DNA of 64,000 nt from Rhizorhabdus dicambivorans (GTDB taxonomy: Bacteria; Pseudomonadota; Alphaproteobacteria; Sphingomonadales; Sphingomonadaceae). The notes below the pieces were generated by a model that saw only the letters and a program-made list of their open reading frames with translations, did no database searches and was not told where the DNA came from. The position numbers and the translations under genes were made by a program. Location: positions 1 to 64,000 of the forward strand of contig NZ_CP023449.1 of the NCBI RefSeq assembly GCF_002355275.1. Reading direction: 5' to 3'. Shown here in pieces: positions 36,030-44,111 of this stretch (positions within the stretch are counted from its first letter, which is position 1; every line of letters starts with the position of its first letter).

Positions 36030-38495
36030 TCAGAGACCGACGATGCCGCCGTCATTCTTGGTGATGACGATCGTCGCCGAGCGCGGACGCGCGGTTGAGG
36101 AGCCGCCACCCTGGGTCGCCGGCCAGCTGCTCTGGAGCGTGGTCAGGTTCCCGTCCTCGCCCGGATGCTGGATGTTGACGAACAGGGTGCGGCCGTCGGG
36201 GGTCGAATCCACGCCGGTCAGCTCGCAGCCCTTGGGGCCGACCAGGAAGCGCTTGAGCGTCGCCTGGGTCGCCGCCTTGCCGGGATAGGTGAGCTGGTTG
36301 CGGGTGGTGCCGTCGGCGCCGGTGTTGGTGATGACCTTGGCCGCTCCATCGCCGACCCGGCCGGGGATGGCGACCAGCATCTGGTTGTTGGTCCGGTCGG
36401 TGAAGGCGCCGTCGTCGGTCTGGATCCACAGGAGCGGATTGACCAGGCCCGAGGCGTTCTGGGGCCGGGCGAACCAGAGGCCGTCCGGGCTGGAGAAGTC
36501 GTTGCTGGCATCGAGGCCCGAGATGTTGACGTTGTTCGCATCGGCCTCGGCCGAGTCCGCGCCGAACAGGTAGATGTCCCAGTTGAAGCTGGTCGCTTCC
36601 GAACTGTCGCCGGTTTCCTTCAGACGGATGATATGGCCGTTGGGGTTGCCGCGCTGCGCAACGCCCGCGCGCGGATCATTATAGTGGCGCGGGTTGGCGG
36701 CGTCGGTGCCGGCCAGCGGACGCACCGTGGCATTGTTGTTGGTGAGGGTGAGATAGACCTCGCCGGTCACCGGGTTGACGGCGGTCCATTCGGGCCGGTC
36801 CATCTTCGTCGCGCCCAGCACGTCACCGGCGAGGCGGGCGTTGACCAGCACATCGGCCTGATCGGCGAAGGGATAGCTGGGGTTCGAGGCGGTCAGCCCG
36901 CCCTGGCCGAAGACCAGCGGCAGCCAGGTGCCGGTGCCGTCCGCCGCGAAGCGCGCGACATAGAGCGTGCCGGCATCGAGATATTTGTCGCCGATCGCCA
37001 GCCGGTCGGTGGCGTTGGCGTCGGCCGCGACCCAGGGCTGGGCCGAGACGAACTTGTAGAGATATTCGCCGCGCGCATCGTCGCCCATGTAGAAGGCCGG
37101 CTTGCGGCCGGCGACGACGTTCGACGGCCAGCAGCCCTCATGGCCGAAGCGGCCGAGCGCGGTGCGCTTGCGCGGCGCCTTGGTCGGGTCATAGGGATCG
37201 AGCTCGACAACCCAGCCGAACTGGTTCGGTTCGTTGCGGAAGTCGGCCGCCGCCGAGGCCCCCGTCGCGCTGGCGTTCCAGCGGGCATAGACGGTGCTGG
37301 CCGCATCGGCGGGAACGACCGTCGACCAGCCATAGCTGCCGCTCGCGCCCTCAGGGATGCCATAGCGGTTGAGCGAGACGACATCCTTCGCGGTGGCGCC
37401 GCCGCGCACCGCATTGTCGCCCGCCGCGCGGCGGAAATAGCCGGCCCAATTCTCCTCGCAGGTCAGATAGGTGCCCCAGAAGGAGAAACCGTTGGCGCAG
37501 TTGTTGACGGTGCCGCGGCCATCGGTGCCGGCGGTCGAGAAGCGGGTGGAGAGCAACGCGTTGCCGCGCGCCGGGCCGGTGAAGCTCACCGGGGTCAGCG
37601 GGGTGGTGCGGCGGTTCAGCGTCGAGCCCTGGACATAGTTCCAGCCGGCGGTGCTGCGCGTCACCTCGATCACGCTGACCCCGTGGCACTCCATTTCCTT
37701 GAGCACTTCGGCCTCGGGGCGGATGCCGCCGGTCGAGGTCGGGCCGTTGGCGTGGAGATAGACCTGGGTGATGTTCTCATGGTTCATCACCAGCAGGCCG
37801 CGCGCGCTGTTGTTGTCGTCGCGCGCGTTACCGGTGGCGGCGAGGCCGTAATAATAAAGCGCGTCATGATGATCGCCCGCGCGCTTCGAGAAGCCGGTGT
37901 CGGTGCCGTTATTGGCGAAGGCCGGGGTGGCGGCGTCGATCGGGTCGCCGAGCCGGTAGAGGATCGACACGGTGTAGCCGTCGGGCACCTTGACCAGATC
38001 GTCGAAGCCCTTGGGGACGGCGGTGAAGCCGAGCACCGCCGGGGTGACGGTGATGGTGGTCTGCGCGGTCGCCGCCTTGCCCTTGCTGTCGGTCGCCTTG
38101 TACTCGAACACCAGCGGGGTCGATGCCGACACCGCCGGGGCGATGAAGCTGGCATTGTTGGTGTTGGCGTTCTGCAGGGTGACGGCGGGCCCCGACACCT
38201 GGGTCCAGCCGACGCTCACCTCCTGCTTGTCGGTGGCGGTGCCGGTGAGGGTGACGAGGCGGCCCGCGCTGACCGTGGCATTGGCGCCCGCGGTGACGAC
38301 CGGCGCCTCATTGTCGCTGCCGCAGGCCGAGACCAGCATGCCGCCCATCGTCGCGGCGGCAATCGCCGAGACGCCGCCGAACAGCGTCTGGCGGCGCGAG
38401 TAGCGCTCGGCGACGATGCTTTCGAGTGTGGGATTGTCGGTCGGGTTACAGTCGACGACACCATCGGTGTAGCCGTGGTTGGCGGTCTCGGTCAT
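36030..38495 (-). CDS. phoX: PhoX family alkaline phosphatase with Ig-like insert, Tat-exported
   Basis: The 821-residue protein has a Tat signal RYSRRQTLFGGVSAIAAATMGG at about residues 32-54 (twin Arg in SRRQTLF), followed by MLVSACGSDN, which could be a lipobox. Residues about 66-155 look like a PKD/Ig-like domain (TVSAGRLVTLTGTATD). The rest is the DUF839/PhoX propeller: GLLVMNHENITQVYLHA, NGFSFWGTYLTCEENWAGYF, FGHEGCWPSNV, YMGDDARGEYLYKFV, and SPDGLWFARP. PhoX uses calcium and iron to release phosphate from phosphoesters in the periplasm. Confidence 0.9.
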   Translation of the reverse strand: MTETANHGYTDGVVDCNPTDNPTLESIVAERYSRRQTLFGGVSAIAAATMGGMLVSACGSDNEAPVVTAGANATVSAGRLVTLTGTATDKQEVSVGWTQVSGPAVTLQNANTNNASFIAPAVSASTPLVFEYKATDSKGKAATAQTTITVTPAVLGFTAVPKGFDDLVKVPDGYTVSILYRLGDPIDAATPAFANNGTDTGFSKRAGDHHDALYYYGLAATGNARDDNNSARGLLVMNHENITQVYLHANGPTSTGGIRPEAEVLKEMECHGVSVIEVTRSTAGWNYVQGSTLNRRTTPLTPVSFTGPARGNALLSTRFSTAGTDGRGTVNNCANGFSFWGTYLTCEENWAGYFRRAAGDNAVRGGATAKDVVSLNRYGIPEGASGSYGWSTVVPADAASTVYARWNASATGASAAADFRNEPNQFGWVVELDPYDPTKAPRKRTALGRFGHEGCWPSNVVAGRKPAFYMGDDARGEYLYKFVSAQPWVAADANATDRLAIGDKYLDAGTLYVARFAADGTGTWLPLVFGQGGLTASNPSYPFADQADVLVNARLAGDVLGATKMDRPEWTAVNPVTGEVYLTLTNNNATVRPLAGTDAANPRHYNDPRAGVAQRGNPNGHIIRLKETGDSSEATSFNWDIYLFGADSAEADANNVNISGLDASNDFSSPDGLWFARPQNASGLVNPLLWIQTDDGAFTDRTNNQMLVAIPGRVGDGAAKVITNTGADGTTRNQLTYPGKAATQATLKRFLVGPKGCELTGVDSTPDGRTLFVNIQHPGEDGNLTTLQSSWPATQGGGSSTARPRSATIVITKNDGGIVGL

Positions 38496-38581
38496 GGCGT
38501 GAGTCCCCTTGGTTCGGAAGGGGACTGGCTAGCGGCGCCGTGCGAAGGATTTGTGCCGCCAAGCTTACGCATCGATGAAGA

Positions 38582-38603
38582 TGACGTGACCGCGATGTGA
38601 CGC
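38582..38603 (-). promoter_or_regulatory. Possible Pho box upstream of phoX
   Basis: On the minus strand GTCAC occurs twice, 11 bases apart (38597-38601 and 38586-38590), the spacing of PhoB half-sites, about 90 bases upstream of the phoX start. The flanks match the CTGTCAT consensus only partly. Confidence 0.35.
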
Positions 38604-38699
38604 CGCTCAAAGAAAATCTATTTGGTAGAGAAAGCCACAGGCGGTCGACTTTGCCTTCATATTCCCCGATGCCGGTGACGCACATCAGGGGCTCGATCG

Positions 38700-40067
38700 A
38701 TGCACAGCACCGCCGCGACGGACCATGGCATTCCCTTTCGCGACGCGCTGCATGTGTGGACGCGAATAGCGCTGCTCAGCTTCGGCGGGCCGGCCGGGCA
38801 GATCGCGGTGATGCACCGCATCCTCGTCGACGAGAAGAAATGGATCGGCGAGGAGCGTTTCCTCCATGCGCTCAATTTCTGCATGCTGCTGCCCGGGCCC
38901 GAGGCGCAGCAGCTGGCCATCTATATCGGCTGGCTGTTGCACCGGGTGAAAGGCGGGCTGGTCGCCGGCCTGTTGTTCGTGCTGCCGGGAATGATCGCGA
39001 TCATGGCGCTGTCCTGGCTCTATGTGCTGGTCGGGCAGGCGGCGCCGGTCGCCGCGCTGTTCTTCGGGCTGAAGGCGGCGGTGGTGGCGATCGTGTTCCA
39101 GGCGGTGGTGCGGATCGGCGCGCGGGCGCTGGGCCATCCGGCGAAGATCGCCATCGCCGCCGCCGCCTTCCTGGCGCTGTTCCTGCTGCGCGTCCCCTTC
39201 CCGATGGTCATCCTCACGGCGGGGCTGATCGGCTGGTTCGCCGGCCGTGCCGGCCTCCCCGCCTTCGCGGGCGGCGGCCATGGCCATGCCAAGCCGGGAT
39301 CGCTGCGCGACGAGGACAGCGCGCTCGGCACCGAGATACCCGATCATGCCCGACGCCGCTGGCGGAGCATGGCGCTGGTGCCGCTGGCGCTGCTCGCCGC
39401 CTGGCTGCTGCCGGTCGCGCTGGTGGTGGCGCTGGCGCCCGCCGACAGCGCCTTCGCGACGATCGCCACCTTCTTTTCGAAGCTGGCGATGCTCACCTTC
39501 GGCGGGGCCTATGCGGTGCTCGCCTGGGTCAGCCAGGCCGCGGTCGACCAGTATCACTGGCTGAGCCCCGCCGAGATGCTCGATGGCCTCGGCCTCGCCG
39601 AAAGCACGCCGGGGCCGCTGATCATGGTCACCCAATATGTCGGCTTCCTCGGCGCCTACCGCCATCCAGACGGGCTGCCGCCGCTGCTGGCCGGAACGCT
39701 CGGCGGGCTGCTGACGACCTGGGTGACTTTCGTCCCCTGCTTCCTGTGGATCTTCGCGGGCGCGCCCTTCGTCGAGCGGCTGCGCAGCAACCGCGCGCTC
39801 GCCGCCGCGCTCGCCGCGATCACCGCCGCCGTGGTCGGCGTGATACTGAACCTCGCTTTGTGGTTCGCGCTCCATTACTGGTTCGGCGCGCTCGACGAGG
39901 CGACGGCCGGGCCGATCCGCCTGCCGCTGCCCGACATCGCCACGATCGACTGGGCGGCGCTGCTGCTCTCTGCCGCCGCGCTGATCGCCATATTCCGTTT
40001 CCGGCTCGGCATCTTCACGCTGCTCGGCGGATGCGCGCTGGCCGGCCTGCTGATCCGCCTCGTCTGA
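38700..40067 (+). CDS. chrA: Chromate transporter, long-chain ChrA type
   Basis: The 455-residue membrane protein has two homologous CHR halves, each with about five to six helices. The first contains LLSFGGPAGQIAVMH and LLPGPEAQQLAIYIGW; the second contains AMLTFGGAYAVLAWVSQ and GLAESTPGPLIMVTQYVGF. ChrA exports chromate by proton motive force. A histidine/glycine-rich loop (FAGGGHGHAKPG) joins the halves. It is divergent from phoX, across a 200-base promoter region. Confidence 0.95.
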   Translation: MHSTAATDHGIPFRDALHVWTRIALLSFGGPAGQIAVMHRILVDEKKWIGEERFLHALNFCMLLPGPEAQQLAIYIGWLLHRVKGGLVAGLLFVLPGMIAIMALSWLYVLVGQAAPVAALFFGLKAAVVAIVFQAVVRIGARALGHPAKIAIAAAAFLALFLLRVPFPMVILTAGLIGWFAGRAGLPAFAGGGHGHAKPGSLRDEDSALGTEIPDHARRRWRSMALVPLALLAAWLLPVALVVALAPADSAFATIATFFSKLAMLTFGGAYAVLAWVSQAAVDQYHWLSPAEMLDGLGLAESTPGPLIMVTQYVGFLGAYRHPDGLPPLLAGTLGGLLTTWVTFVPCFLWIFAGAPFVERLRSNRALAAALAAITAAVVGVILNLALWFALHYWFGALDEATAGPIRLPLPDIATIDWAALLLSAAALIAIFRFRLGIFTLLGGCALAGLLIRLV

Positions 40068-40075
40068 GCAATGTC

Positions 40076-40110
40076 GTTCCGGATGGGCAACAATGCTGCC
40101 CTGCCGGAAC
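40076..40110. promoter_or_regulatory. 35-base interrupted palindrome between chrA and a TonB-dependent receptor
   Basis: GTTCCGG-AT-GGGCA-ACAATGC-TGCCC-TG-CCGGAAC has 12 paired positions with a symmetric two-base interruption. It is placed after the chrA stop and 47 bases before the receptor start, so it could be an operator or a terminator hairpin. Confidence 0.5.
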
Positions 40111-40156
40111 AATGATGCTATAGGCGCCTGATGGTCCGCCAGGGGGGCAGCGCTGG

Positions 40157-42352
40157 ATGAAGCTGATGGGGACGCGCCGGACGGCGCCGTTACGGTTTGC
40201 GTTGTTTGCGTTCCCTTTGACAACTGCCGCACCCGCCTGGGCCCAGCCTGCCGAAGAGGCCGAACGGCTGGGCGAAATCGTCGTCACCGCGCAGAAGCGC
40301 AGCGAAAATCTCCAGACGGTGCCGATCGCGATCACCGCCATCCCGGCCGAGCGGCTGGAGCGGCAGGCCGTCACCAACACCGCCGATCTCGCCCGCTATG
40401 TGCCGGGCCTGCTGATCGGCAAGAGCCTGTTCGCGGGACAGACCTATTTCCGGGGAATCGGCCAGGGCATCACCATCCCCGGCGCCGAATCGCCGATCGC
40501 CACCTATATCGACGGCATCTATCTGGCGGCGCCCTCGCTCGCGGTGTTCGACCTGAACAATGTCGAGCAGGTGGCGGTGCTGAAAGGGCCGCAATCGACC
40601 CTGTTCGGCCGCAACGCCACCGGCGGGCTGATCCAGATCACCACCCGCGCACCCAGCGACACGCCCGCCGCGCGCGCCGAGATCGGCTATGGCCGCTTCG
40701 CGACGCTGACCGGCAAGGCGCTGCTTTCCGGCCCGGTGGCGCCCGATCTGGCGGCAAGCCTGTCCTTCACCGGCAAGCATCGCGCGCACGGGCCGGTGTT
40801 CAACCGCTTCACCGGCCGGCACCTGCTCGACGAGAAGAGCTGGTCGCTCCAGAATCGCTGGCGCTGGACGCCCGGCGCGCTGACCGCCGACCTCAACCTG
40901 ATTCATGGCGACTATCGCAACCTGCCGGGATCGGTGGCGGGCATCTTCCCCGGCCATCTCGCGCAAGACGGCGCCACCCGCTATCTGGGCTACCGTACCG
41001 TTTCCAACCGGGTCGACGGGCCCAATGCCACGCGCAGTTCGATCGCGTCACTCAAGACGGGCTATGTGCTCGACGGGGTGACGGTCAGCAACCAGATCGC
41101 CTACGCCCATTTCCGGGGCAAGTCGGTGATCGACCAGAGCGGCACGGCGGGGCGGCCCAATCCCAACAACGTCGCCGCCTTCCTGCCCGACGCGATCGGC
41201 ACCAGCCGGACCTGGACCGACGAGCTGCAGCTCCAGACGCCCACCGATCGCTGGCTGCAGGCGACGGCGGGCGCCTTCTACCTGCACAATGTCTCGCTCG
41301 CCCGCGCCACCAACCGCTTCGACGAGACCTTCTTCTCCTCCTACCGCATCCGGCTGGAGACCGAATCGATCTCCGCCTTCGGCCAGATCACCGCCGCGAT
41401 CGCCGATCCGACGCGGATCACGCTGGGCCTGCGCTACACCAGCGACCGGCGCGCGATCAGCGGCACCACGGTTCCGGCGACCGTTCCCAATCCGGCGATC
41501 CCGACCCACAAGACCTGGTCGCGCCCGACCTGGCGGGCGGCAATCGACCATCGCTTCACCCCCGAAGTGATGGCCTATGCATCCTGGACGCGCGGCTTCC
41601 GCAGCGGCTCCTTCACCACCACCGCGCTCAACATCCCGCCGGCCGCGCCCGAGACGGTGGACGCCTATGAGGCCGGGGTGAAGAGCGAGCTGTGGGACCG
41701 GCGCATCCGCTTCAACCTGACCGGCTTCGTCTATGACTATCGCGACATCCAGCTGCGCGCGCTGCGCGGCACCGTGGTAGACATATTCAATGCCGCCCGC
41801 GCGCGCATCCATGGCGGCGAGGCTGAGGTGGAGGCGGCGCTGGGCGGCGGGCTGCGGTTGACCGGCGGGGTCCAGCTGCTCGACGCCACCTATCGCGATT
41901 TCCCCAATGGCGTCGCCAACGTCCCCTCACCGCTGCCGGTCGTGCCCGCCGGCTGCACCGGGCCGCGCAGCCCGGTCAATGGCGGGGTCGTCCGGCTGAT
42001 CTGCGACCTGAGCGGCAACCGCATGGTCAAGTCGCCAAAATTCTCCGCCAATGCCGCGATCGACTATGAACGCAGCTTCGGCTGGGGGACGATCCTGCTG
42101 TCGATCGCCGACAGCTACAGCAGCGGCTATTATTTCGAGCCCGACAACCGCCTGCGCCAGCCCGCCTATCACTGGGTCGACGCATCGATCCGCTGGCGCT
42201 CGCCCGATCGGCGCTGGTCGGCCAGCCTGTGGGGCACCAATCTGGCCAATGAACGTGTCTATGATTCGGCGCTCACCGGCATAGGATCGTACATCTACCG
42301 GCCCGGCAGCCCGGTGAGCTACGGAGTCACGATGGGCGTCGCCCTGTTCTGA
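40157..42352 (+). CDS. TonB-dependent receptor
   Basis: The 731-residue protein has a signal peptide (LRFALFAFPLTTAAPAWAQ), a plug domain (GEIVVTAQKRSENLQTVPIAI, FRGIGQGITIPGAESPIATYIDG, GPQSTLFGRNATGGLIQI) and a beta-barrel ending GVTMGVALF with terminal Phe, the outer-membrane insertion signal. It resembles the large sphingomonad receptor group that takes up carbohydrates, aromatics or siderophores; the substrate is unknown. No transporter or enzyme beside it helps. Confidence 0.92.
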   Translation: MKLMGTRRTAPLRFALFAFPLTTAAPAWAQPAEEAERLGEIVVTAQKRSENLQTVPIAITAIPAERLERQAVTNTADLARYVPGLLIGKSLFAGQTYFRGIGQGITIPGAESPIATYIDGIYLAAPSLAVFDLNNVEQVAVLKGPQSTLFGRNATGGLIQITTRAPSDTPAARAEIGYGRFATLTGKALLSGPVAPDLAASLSFTGKHRAHGPVFNRFTGRHLLDEKSWSLQNRWRWTPGALTADLNLIHGDYRNLPGSVAGIFPGHLAQDGATRYLGYRTVSNRVDGPNATRSSIASLKTGYVLDGVTVSNQIAYAHFRGKSVIDQSGTAGRPNPNNVAAFLPDAIGTSRTWTDELQLQTPTDRWLQATAGAFYLHNVSLARATNRFDETFFSSYRIRLETESISAFGQITAAIADPTRITLGLRYTSDRRAISGTTVPATVPNPAIPTHKTWSRPTWRAAIDHRFTPEVMAYASWTRGFRSGSFTTTALNIPPAAPETVDAYEAGVKSELWDRRIRFNLTGFVYDYRDIQLRALRGTVVDIFNAARARIHGGEAEVEAALGGGLRLTGGVQLLDATYRDFPNGVANVPSPLPVVPAGCTGPRSPVNGGVVRLICDLSGNRMVKSPKFSANAAIDYERSFGWGTILLSIADSYSSGYYFEPDNRLRQPAYHWVDASIRWRSPDRRWSASLWGTNLANERVYDSALTGIGSYIYRPGSPVSYGVTMGVALF

Positions 42353-42382
42353 ACGCGGGCCTGCCCGCCTTCGGGCGGGATT

Positions 42383-42895
42383 TCAGGCCAGCCGCTCCGG
42401 CACCACCGCCGAATCCTCGAGCACCTTGTCGACCGGCGACAGCTGCTCCCAAGGGAAGACGAACCAGTCCTTGTTGGCGGTCCGGTCGATCGTGCGGAAG
42501 CGATAGTCGACCCGTTCGGCCGAGACGATATTGTCGATCAAGGTCGCGAAGCGGACATTGGCCAGGATGCCGCCGGCCTCCACCAGGGCCGCCTTGATAT
42601 GGGCGATGGTGGAGCCGCTGTCGTTGATGTCGTCGACGAACAGCAGCCGGTGGTCGCCGCTCATCCCCGCCAGCTTCACCAGCAGCTCGGCCGCGAAGTC
42701 GGGCAGGTGCGAGCTGTGATCGACCGACAGCATCGGCACCCCGGTCGCGTGGCTCAGATAGACCGCCGGGGTCAGCCCGCCCCGCCCGATGCCGATGATG
42801 AAGCCCGGCTCCCACCCGCTCTCGCGGATACGCGCCGCGACATAGTGGACGGCGGTCAGGAACTCGGGCTGGTCGACGGGTGTAAGGGTCGGCAT
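42383..42895 (-). CDS. Phosphoribosyltransferase (purine salvage type)
   Basis: A 170-residue type I PRTase. The PRPP-binding loop is LLFVDDINDSGSTIAHIKAAL at about residues 84-104; the N-terminal loop is IIGIGRGGLTPAVYLSHATG; and KDWFVFPWEQLSP matches xanthine/hypoxanthine-type enzymes. It lies directly downstream of the deaminase gene on the same strand. Together they would turn adenine to hypoxanthine and then to a nucleotide. Confidence 0.85.
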   Translation of the reverse strand: MPTLTPVDQPEFLTAVHYVAARIRESGWEPGFIIGIGRGGLTPAVYLSHATGVPMLSVDHSSHLPDFAAELLVKLAGMSGDHRLLFVDDINDSGSTIAHIKAALVEAGGILANVRFATLIDNIVSAERVDYRFRTIDRTANKDWFVFPWEQLSPVDKVLEDSAVVPERLA

Positions 42896-42970
42896 CGGCG
42901 GAAATCCTTCAGAGCGATTTCAAGGCAGGTGGATGCACCTGCCGACTCGGAAATCGTGGCAAACATAAAC

Positions 42971-43009
42971 TTGAGAGGCGGTCCCCGTGCAACGGGGTCC
43001 GCCTCTCAA
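42971..43009 (-). terminator. Strong hairpin at the end of the deaminase gene
   Basis: TTGAGAGGCGG-T-CCCCGT-GCA-ACGGGG-T-CCGCCTCTCAA pairs over 17 bp with one mismatch. It overlaps the deaminase stop codon and precedes a T-rich run on the minus strand. It may end transcription or attenuate the phosphoribosyltransferase gene downstream. Confidence 0.65.
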
Positions 43010-44046
43010 ACGGCGGCCGCATCGACATAGGCGTCGAGCGCGGCGAGATGGCGGGATACGGTTGCGTCGTCGAGGAAGGAGCCGAGGAAGCTGTTGCGCG
43101 CGAGCGTCGCGAAATCGCCGGCATCGAGCTTTCCGGCCGGGATCAGCGCGCGATAATTGTCGTTCACATAGCCGCCGAAATAGGCGGGATCGTCCGAATT
43201 GACGGTGGCGCGCAGGCCGAGGCGCAGCATGCGTTCGATCGGATGCGCGTCGATATCGTCGATCACGCAGAGCTTGAGATTGGAGAGCGGGCAGACGGTG
43301 AAGGTCATGCCCGAGCGCGCCAGTCGCGTGACCAGCGCCGGATCCTCCAGCGCGCGGTTGCCATGGTCGAGCCGATCGATGTGGAGCAGGTCCAGTGCCT
43401 CATGGACGTAGGCCGGGGGCCCCTCCTCGCCGGCATGGGCGACGCGCAACAGTCCCATCTCCCCGGCGCGGGCGAACACCCGCTCGAACTTGGACGGCGG
43501 ATGGCCGACCTCCGAACTGTCGAGGCCGACCGCGGCGATGCGGTCAAGCCAGGGCTCGGCAGCCTTCAGGGTGGCGAAGGCCGCCTCCTCGTCGAGATGG
43601 CGCAGGAAGCAGAGGATCAGCTTGCTGGTCAGCCCATGCTTCGCCTCCGCCTCAGCCATGCCGGCGAGCAGCCCGGTGACAACGACATCGAACGATATGC
43701 CGCGATCGGTGTGCGTCTGCGGATCGAAGAAGATTTCGGCATGGCGCACGGCATCGGCGGCGGCGCGATCGAAATAGGCGGTGGCGAGGTCGCGGAAATC
43801 CTCCTCGACGCGCAGCACGTCGGCGCCCTGATAATAGATGTCGAGGAAGTCCTGAAGATTGGAGAAGCTGTAGGCCGCCCGCACCGCCTCGACGCTGTCG
43901 AACGGGATGGCGACCCTGTTGCGCTTCGCCAGTGCGAACATCAGTTCGGGCTCAAGGCTTCCCTCGATATGGAGATGCAGCTCGGCCTTGGGCAGGCCGG
44001 CGACGAAACCGGCGAGATCGTGAAGAGGCAAGCGGTGGCTCCCCAT
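43006..44046 (-). CDS. add: Adenine deaminase/adenosine deaminase family
   Basis: ATG 44044-44046 (MGSHRLPLHDLAGFVAGLP) gives 346 residues. Metal and catalytic motifs are AELHLHIEGSLEPELMFAL at about residue 18, FFDPQTHTDRG, VGLDSSEVGHPPSKF, VAHAGEEGPPAYV, DRLDHGNRALED, FTVCPLSNLKL and NSDDPAYFGGY. The FDPQTHT and HAGEEGPP forms are those of the adenine deaminase branch rather than classical adenosine deaminase; I favour adenine as substrate. It is next to a purine-type PRTase. Confidence 0.88.
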   Translation of the reverse strand: MGSHRLPLHDLAGFVAGLPKAELHLHIEGSLEPELMFALAKRNRVAIPFDSVEAVRAAYSFSNLQDFLDIYYQGADVLRVEEDFRDLATAYFDRAAADAVRHAEIFFDPQTHTDRGISFDVVVTGLLAGMAEAEAKHGLTSKLILCFLRHLDEEAAFATLKAAEPWLDRIAAVGLDSSEVGHPPSKFERVFARAGEMGLLRVAHAGEEGPPAYVHEALDLLHIDRLDHGNRALEDPALVTRLARSGMTFTVCPLSNLKLCVIDDIDAHPIERMLRLGLRATVNSDDPAYFGGYVNDNYRALIPAGKLDAGDFATLARNSFLGSFLDDATVSRHLAALDAYVDAAAV

Positions 44047-44111
44047 GCTGGACTGTCCTCTCCGCGCCGATCCTAACAGCCGCGCGGGGGGAGGCAATGG
44101 GCTGACGGTGG

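Noticed and set aside
36165-38600. Plus-strand open frame of 811 codons
   Set aside because: It is the mirror of phoX with no recognisable motif.
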